From G965222535 sp965222535 (lineage in GTDB: Bacteria > Pseudomonadota > Gammaproteobacteria > HK1), in NCBI GenBank assembly GCA_965222535.1, contig OZ244957.1:1922001-1986000 (forward strand): DNA of 64,000 nucleotides. The letters run 5' to 3'. The stretch's first letter is position 1, and every line of letters starts with the position of its first letter. The notes below the pieces were generated by a model. It was not told the DNA's origin. It saw only the letters and a program-made list of their open reading frames with translations, and did not search any database. The translations under genes and the position numbers were made by a program. Of the stretch, positions 61,096 through 64,000 are shown in pieces.

Positions 61096-61134
61096 GTCGC
61101 CGTTACTCCGCTATCCGTGAAGACATACTTTTCA

Positions 61135-61212
61135 GGGCACCGAAAAACCTTGAATGGGGTGGAAAAAGGGGGGTGGTCAGCAAGGTCATACGCTCCCCGT
61201 CCTTCCCGCACC
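61135..61212. repeat. Degenerate G-rich palindromic element
   Basis: Contains GGGCACCGAAAAACCTTG, GGGGTGGAAAAAGGGGGGTG and a C-rich mirror CTCCCCGTCCTTCCCGCACC. It is a shorter relative of the family 1/2 elements, between the type ISP gene and the DprE1-like gene. No complementary TTTTTCGAGG end is clear. Confidence 0.5.
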
Positions 61213-61235
61213 CCGCCGCTTTCGGATCCGCAGCG

Positions 61236-64000
61236 CTAGTCCAGCCCGGGTAACGCATCAACGATCACCATCGTTTCGAGGCTGAGGTGGACGATGCGCT
61301 TCAACAGGCGCGGGATCCAGTCGGCGGCGGGGTTCGCGGCGTTGGGATCGTTGGCGATGCCGCTCGCTTTGTCGCGGCGCACTTGGTAGCGGTCGATGAT
61401 CCAGGCGATGGCCGATTTGCCGTTGACCTGGTAGTCGTATGCCTTCAACGGAATGCCGGCGAGCGTCAGGCTGTCGTTACACACGATGCGGCTATGATCG
61501 GGTTTTTGCGGCGTACCGCCAAAGCGCATTTTTTTGATCGCAGGCGCAGCGCTGGCGCTGCCGCGGCGCTGCTCCGTGAGCGGGTATTCAGCCAGCGTTT
61601 CATAGTCGAGGTGCAGTGCGCTTAGCGCCCGCCCGGCATCGCTGAAAGCCCAAAAATCCGCCGCAAACGGCACCCTTGGCAGCATTTTGCGCAGGTCATT
61701 GGCGTAGCGTTCGCGGTAATCGGGTGCGTGCAATACGCCATAGACATAGTAAAAAAGCGCATCCCCGCTGATGCGTGGATCGGCGTAATGGCTTTGGAAC
61801 GCCTGCAGCGTGGCGGCGGGGATGTTGTCCTGACGCGCCAGCGCCGGGGCTGCCGTGCCAAGCGGCGGGGCTGCCAATTCCAGCTTCTGCGCGGTTTGCG
61901 GCGGCGGCGGCGCGTAGTAATAGCGCGGAAAGCATTGGCTTTTTTCAAGCACATCAAGATTGGGGACAATATCCACCATCAGCGCCGAGAATCCCTTGCT
62001 GGCACCGGCACCGCTGACGCAGATCGCTAGGTTATCGCTGTCGGGGGTGGGAAATAGCTGCGGATGCAGGGATACACGATGATTCATCCTGCGATCAAAA
62101 TACAGATATTGCTTGCAAAACGGACGGTACATCGCCGGGCGTATAACCTGCCGATCGCAATTAATCGTTTTCCCTCTGGATAGATACTGCTCCAGCGAAG
62201 ATGACCAACTGATGTGTGTCGCATCGCGGCTGAGGCACTGCAGGCGGTCGTCGTCCTTCTCAAGATGTTGCGTATGGCGCAACTGCTGATTGTAGAACGC
62301 GATCGTGCGTGCCATATTATCCGCTAGGGCGGCGCGGCTGTGGTTGTAAGCCCAGGCATCCCGACATGTCTCCACTCCTCTGCAAAACAACCTGAAGACG
62401 CTGGGTTGGGGAGCGGCACCTTCGCGTTTGTTTGCCGCAAGCCCCAGCGGCAGGAAAGTCGCAAAATCAGCGCGGCGTTGGTTGATCCAGTCGCCGTGCG
62501 CATTCGGGCGCAGGCGCTGCCATTCCAGGTTGCCGATATGCCCGGCGGCGGCAATCGCTGCCAGTTTCTCCTCGCGCGTTAGGTAATCGCCGATGTCGTG
62601 GTAATCGATCGCCGCCGGCCCTGGCTGCTGCGTGTCTTTGAGCAGCAGCGTGATGGTGACCGGCAGGCGGCTGCCTTGGCCGAATACGTTATCTTTTTCT
62701 TTGCGGCGTTGTTCGCCAGAGGTGCGTGCGTTGCCGCGCAGGTTGTAGATGTAGATGTGTGCGCATTCCGCTGCTAGGCACTGGCGCAGACCATCGGCGG
62801 AGTGGGAATCGATGAACGCACCGTTGGTAACAAAGGCGACCAGCCCGCGCTCGCCAATGCGATCGGTCGCCCAGCGCAGCGCACGGATATAGGAATCGTA
62901 TAAGCTGTTTTTGTTGGTAACCGTGGAATGCTTGGCGTAGGTGGCTTCAATGCGCGCATCGAGGCCCGGGTACTTCAGGTTCTGGTTGGCGTCGTTTTGG
63001 CTGCGTTGGCCGATGGAATACGGCGGGTTGCCGATGATGACGCGGATCGGGGCCTCCTTTTGACGCTGTGCACGCTTGGGGTTCTTATCGAAGATCTTGC
63101 CTCCTTGCCGGCCCTCGCCTTCGCTAAGTTGAAACGTATCGCTTAGCACGATGCCGGGGAACGGCTGGTAGTTGCCGTGGCTGCGCTGGTGGTAGCTCTC
63201 TTCGATGTTGACGGCGGCGATGTAATACGACAGCAGCACCAGCTCGTTGGCGTGCAGTTCGTGGTGGTACTTGCGCTTGAGGTCGTCGGTGTGGATCAGA
63301 TCCGATTGGATCAGGCGGGCGATGAAGGTGCCGGTGCCGACGAAGGGCTCTAGGATGTGCACCTTCTCATCGCTCAAGCACTGACCAAAGCACTGGCGCA
63401 GCAGCCGATCGGCACTGTGCAAGATGAAATCGACGATCTCGACCGGGGTGAAGACGATCCCTAAGCGCTCGGCATCGCGTTTGAAGGCTTTGGCGAAGAA
63501 CTTCTCGTACAACTCCAACAAGATGCGCTGGCGTCCTTGTGGGTTGTCGATGCCGCTGGCGCGCTGGCGTACGCTGTCATAGAAGCCTTGCAGCGATGCT
63601 GTCTCGCGTGCGATGCGCTGCTCTTCGAGTAACTCCAGCATCGCCTGCATGTTGCAAGATACGGGGTTTTCGCTGGCGAAACGGTATTTTTCAAACAGCG
63701 CGTCAAACACCGGCTGGGTGATGGCGTGCTGCGACAGCATCTCGATCGCGTCATCAGCGCTAATGTGCGGATTGAGGTTCTGCCGCAGATCGCCTAAAAA
63801 CTCCTCAAATAAGGTGCGGTGATCGCTATCGCTGCCGTGAACGATGGCGTTGATGCGGGCGATATTGCGCTGGCTGATGTCGATCACGTCGTCCACCCAG
63901 TCGTCCCAGTAATGGCGATTGCCGCATTTTTTGATGATGCAGGCATACAGTGCCTTGCGCCATTCCTGAATGCCGTCGAAGGGCAGCCATTGCTGCTTCG
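61236..64000 (-). CDS. Type ISP restriction-modification enzyme, methyltransferase part (partial)
   Basis: The frame is open from the right edge, so at least 920 codons of a larger gene are here and its 5' part lies beyond the window. Motif I HILEPFVGTGTFIARLI (around 63310) and the catalytic VIIGNPPYSIGQRS (around 63020) identify an N6-adenine methyltransferase. The preceding linker (WDDWVDDVIDISQRN) and the long C-terminal target-recognition part match type ISP enzymes such as LlaBIII, which fuse nuclease, helicase, methylase and recognition domains in one chain. A GTG at 63896 is internal, not the start. The N-terminal nuclease/helicase must be confirmed outside the window. Confidence 0.88.
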   Translation of the reverse strand, partial: KQQWLPFDGIQEWRKALYACIIKKCGNRHYWDDWVDDVIDISQRNIARINAIVHGSDSDHRTLFEEFLGDLRQNLNPHISADDAIEMLSQHAITQPVFDALFEKYRFASENPVSCNMQAMLELLEEQRIARETASLQGFYDSVRQRASGIDNPQGRQRILLELYEKFFAKAFKRDAERLGIVFTPVEIVDFILHSADRLLRQCFGQCLSDEKVHILEPFVGTGTFIARLIQSDLIHTDDLKRKYHHELHANELVLLSYYIAAVNIEESYHQRSHGNYQPFPGIVLSDTFQLSEGEGRQGGKIFDKNPKRAQRQKEAPIRVIIGNPPYSIGQRSQNDANQNLKYPGLDARIEATYAKHSTVTNKNSLYDSYIRALRWATDRIGERGLVAFVTNGAFIDSHSADGLRQCLAAECAHIYIYNLRGNARTSGEQRRKEKDNVFGQGSRLPVTITLLLKDTQQPGPAAIDYHDIGDYLTREEKLAAIAAAGHIGNLEWQRLRPNAHGDWINQRRADFATFLPLGLAANKREGAAPQPSVFRLFCRGVETCRDAWAYNHSRAALADNMARTIAFYNQQLRHTQHLEKDDDRLQCLSRDATHISWSSSLEQYLSRGKTINCDRQVIRPAMYRPFCKQYLYFDRRMNHRVSLHPQLFPTPDSDNLAICVSGAGASKGFSALMVDIVPNLDVLEKSQCFPRYYYAPPPPQTAQKLELAAPPLGTAAPALARQDNIPAATLQAFQSHYADPRISGDALFYYVYGVLHAPDYRERYANDLRKMLPRVPFAADFWAFSDAGRALSALHLDYETLAEYPLTEQRRGSASAAPAIKKMRFGGTPQKPDHSRIVCNDSLTLAGIPLKAYDYQVNGKSAIAWIIDRYQVRRDKASGIANDPNAANPAADWIPRLLKRIVHLSLETMVIVDALPGLD

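Overview
The window looks like a gammaproteobacterial chromosome segment. The evidence is a complete E. coli-order S10-spc-alpha ribosomal gene run, a fused kinase-acetyltransferase ArgA, a gshA/gor glutathione pair, msbA, a DUF2066 protein, and an AddAB-like helicase/nuclease pair. I cannot name the genus. A DddP-type DMSP lyase, tandem GT10 fucosyltransferases, a large TPR-repeat protein, loosened spacing inside the ribosomal operons and many small palindromic repeats together suggest a marine, possibly host-associated lineage. That lifestyle is an inference, not something the sequence states.

Layout. 1-14456 (+): end of rplC, then rplD to rpsQ, rplN to rpmJ, and rpsM-rpsK-rpsD-rpoA-rplQ. 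This block is clearly more AT-rich than most of what follows. Its distal part is interrupted by long spacers and by terminator-like palindromes after rpmJ and after rpsD. 14985-25178 (-): one compact run read leftward, DUF2066 - hemE - DUF368 (undecaprenyl-phosphate flippase family) - mutM - AddB-like nuclease - AddA/RecB-like helicase-nuclease. 25854-28716 (-): gshA and an MFS transporter. 29011-32072 (-): a GspE/PilB ATPase and its GspF/PilC partner. 32379-34680 (-): two tandem GT10 fucosyltransferase genes and a decayed third copy. 34825-36367 (-): hisA-hisF. 36941-39414 (-): a DddP-like DMSP lyase gene followed by an AT-rich ProV-type ATPase with no permease or binding protein nearby. 39838-40821 (-): mdh. 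41510-44127 (+): a YtcJ-like amidohydrolase and a CobW-type GTPase. 44643-45700 (-): a small membrane protein and a Bax-inhibitor-1 family protein. 45902-51637 (-): zf-CHCC protein, msbA, DUF2797, trkA, trkH. 52038-54763 (+): argA and gor. 54941-55746 (-): three small unknown genes, two of which may be one frameshifted gene. 55971-57365 (+): cystathionine beta-synthase. 57395-59671 (-): TPR protein with ten 47-residue repeats. 59797-61095 (-): DprE1-like FAD oxidase. 61236-64000 (-): large partial type ISP restriction-modification enzyme running off the right edge.

The intergenic spaces hold at least three related families of MITE-like elements about 100-180 bp long. Family 1 and 2 elements have CCTCGAAAAA / TTTTTCGAGG ends, G-rich internal blocks and sometimes a strong hairpin. 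Family 3 elements are centred on a CTCTCCCTCTGGGAGAG-like palindrome. One composite locus (39477-39821) appears to be a family 3 element inserted into a family 2 element. No tRNA, rRNA, CRISPR array, integrase or transposase gene was recognised.

The strongest candidates for new biology are the DddP-plus-orphan-ProV pair, the decaying fucosyltransferase array, the dispersed palindromic elements inside essential operons, the N-terminally extended ribosomal protein S17 and the unassigned three-gene cluster at 54941-55746.
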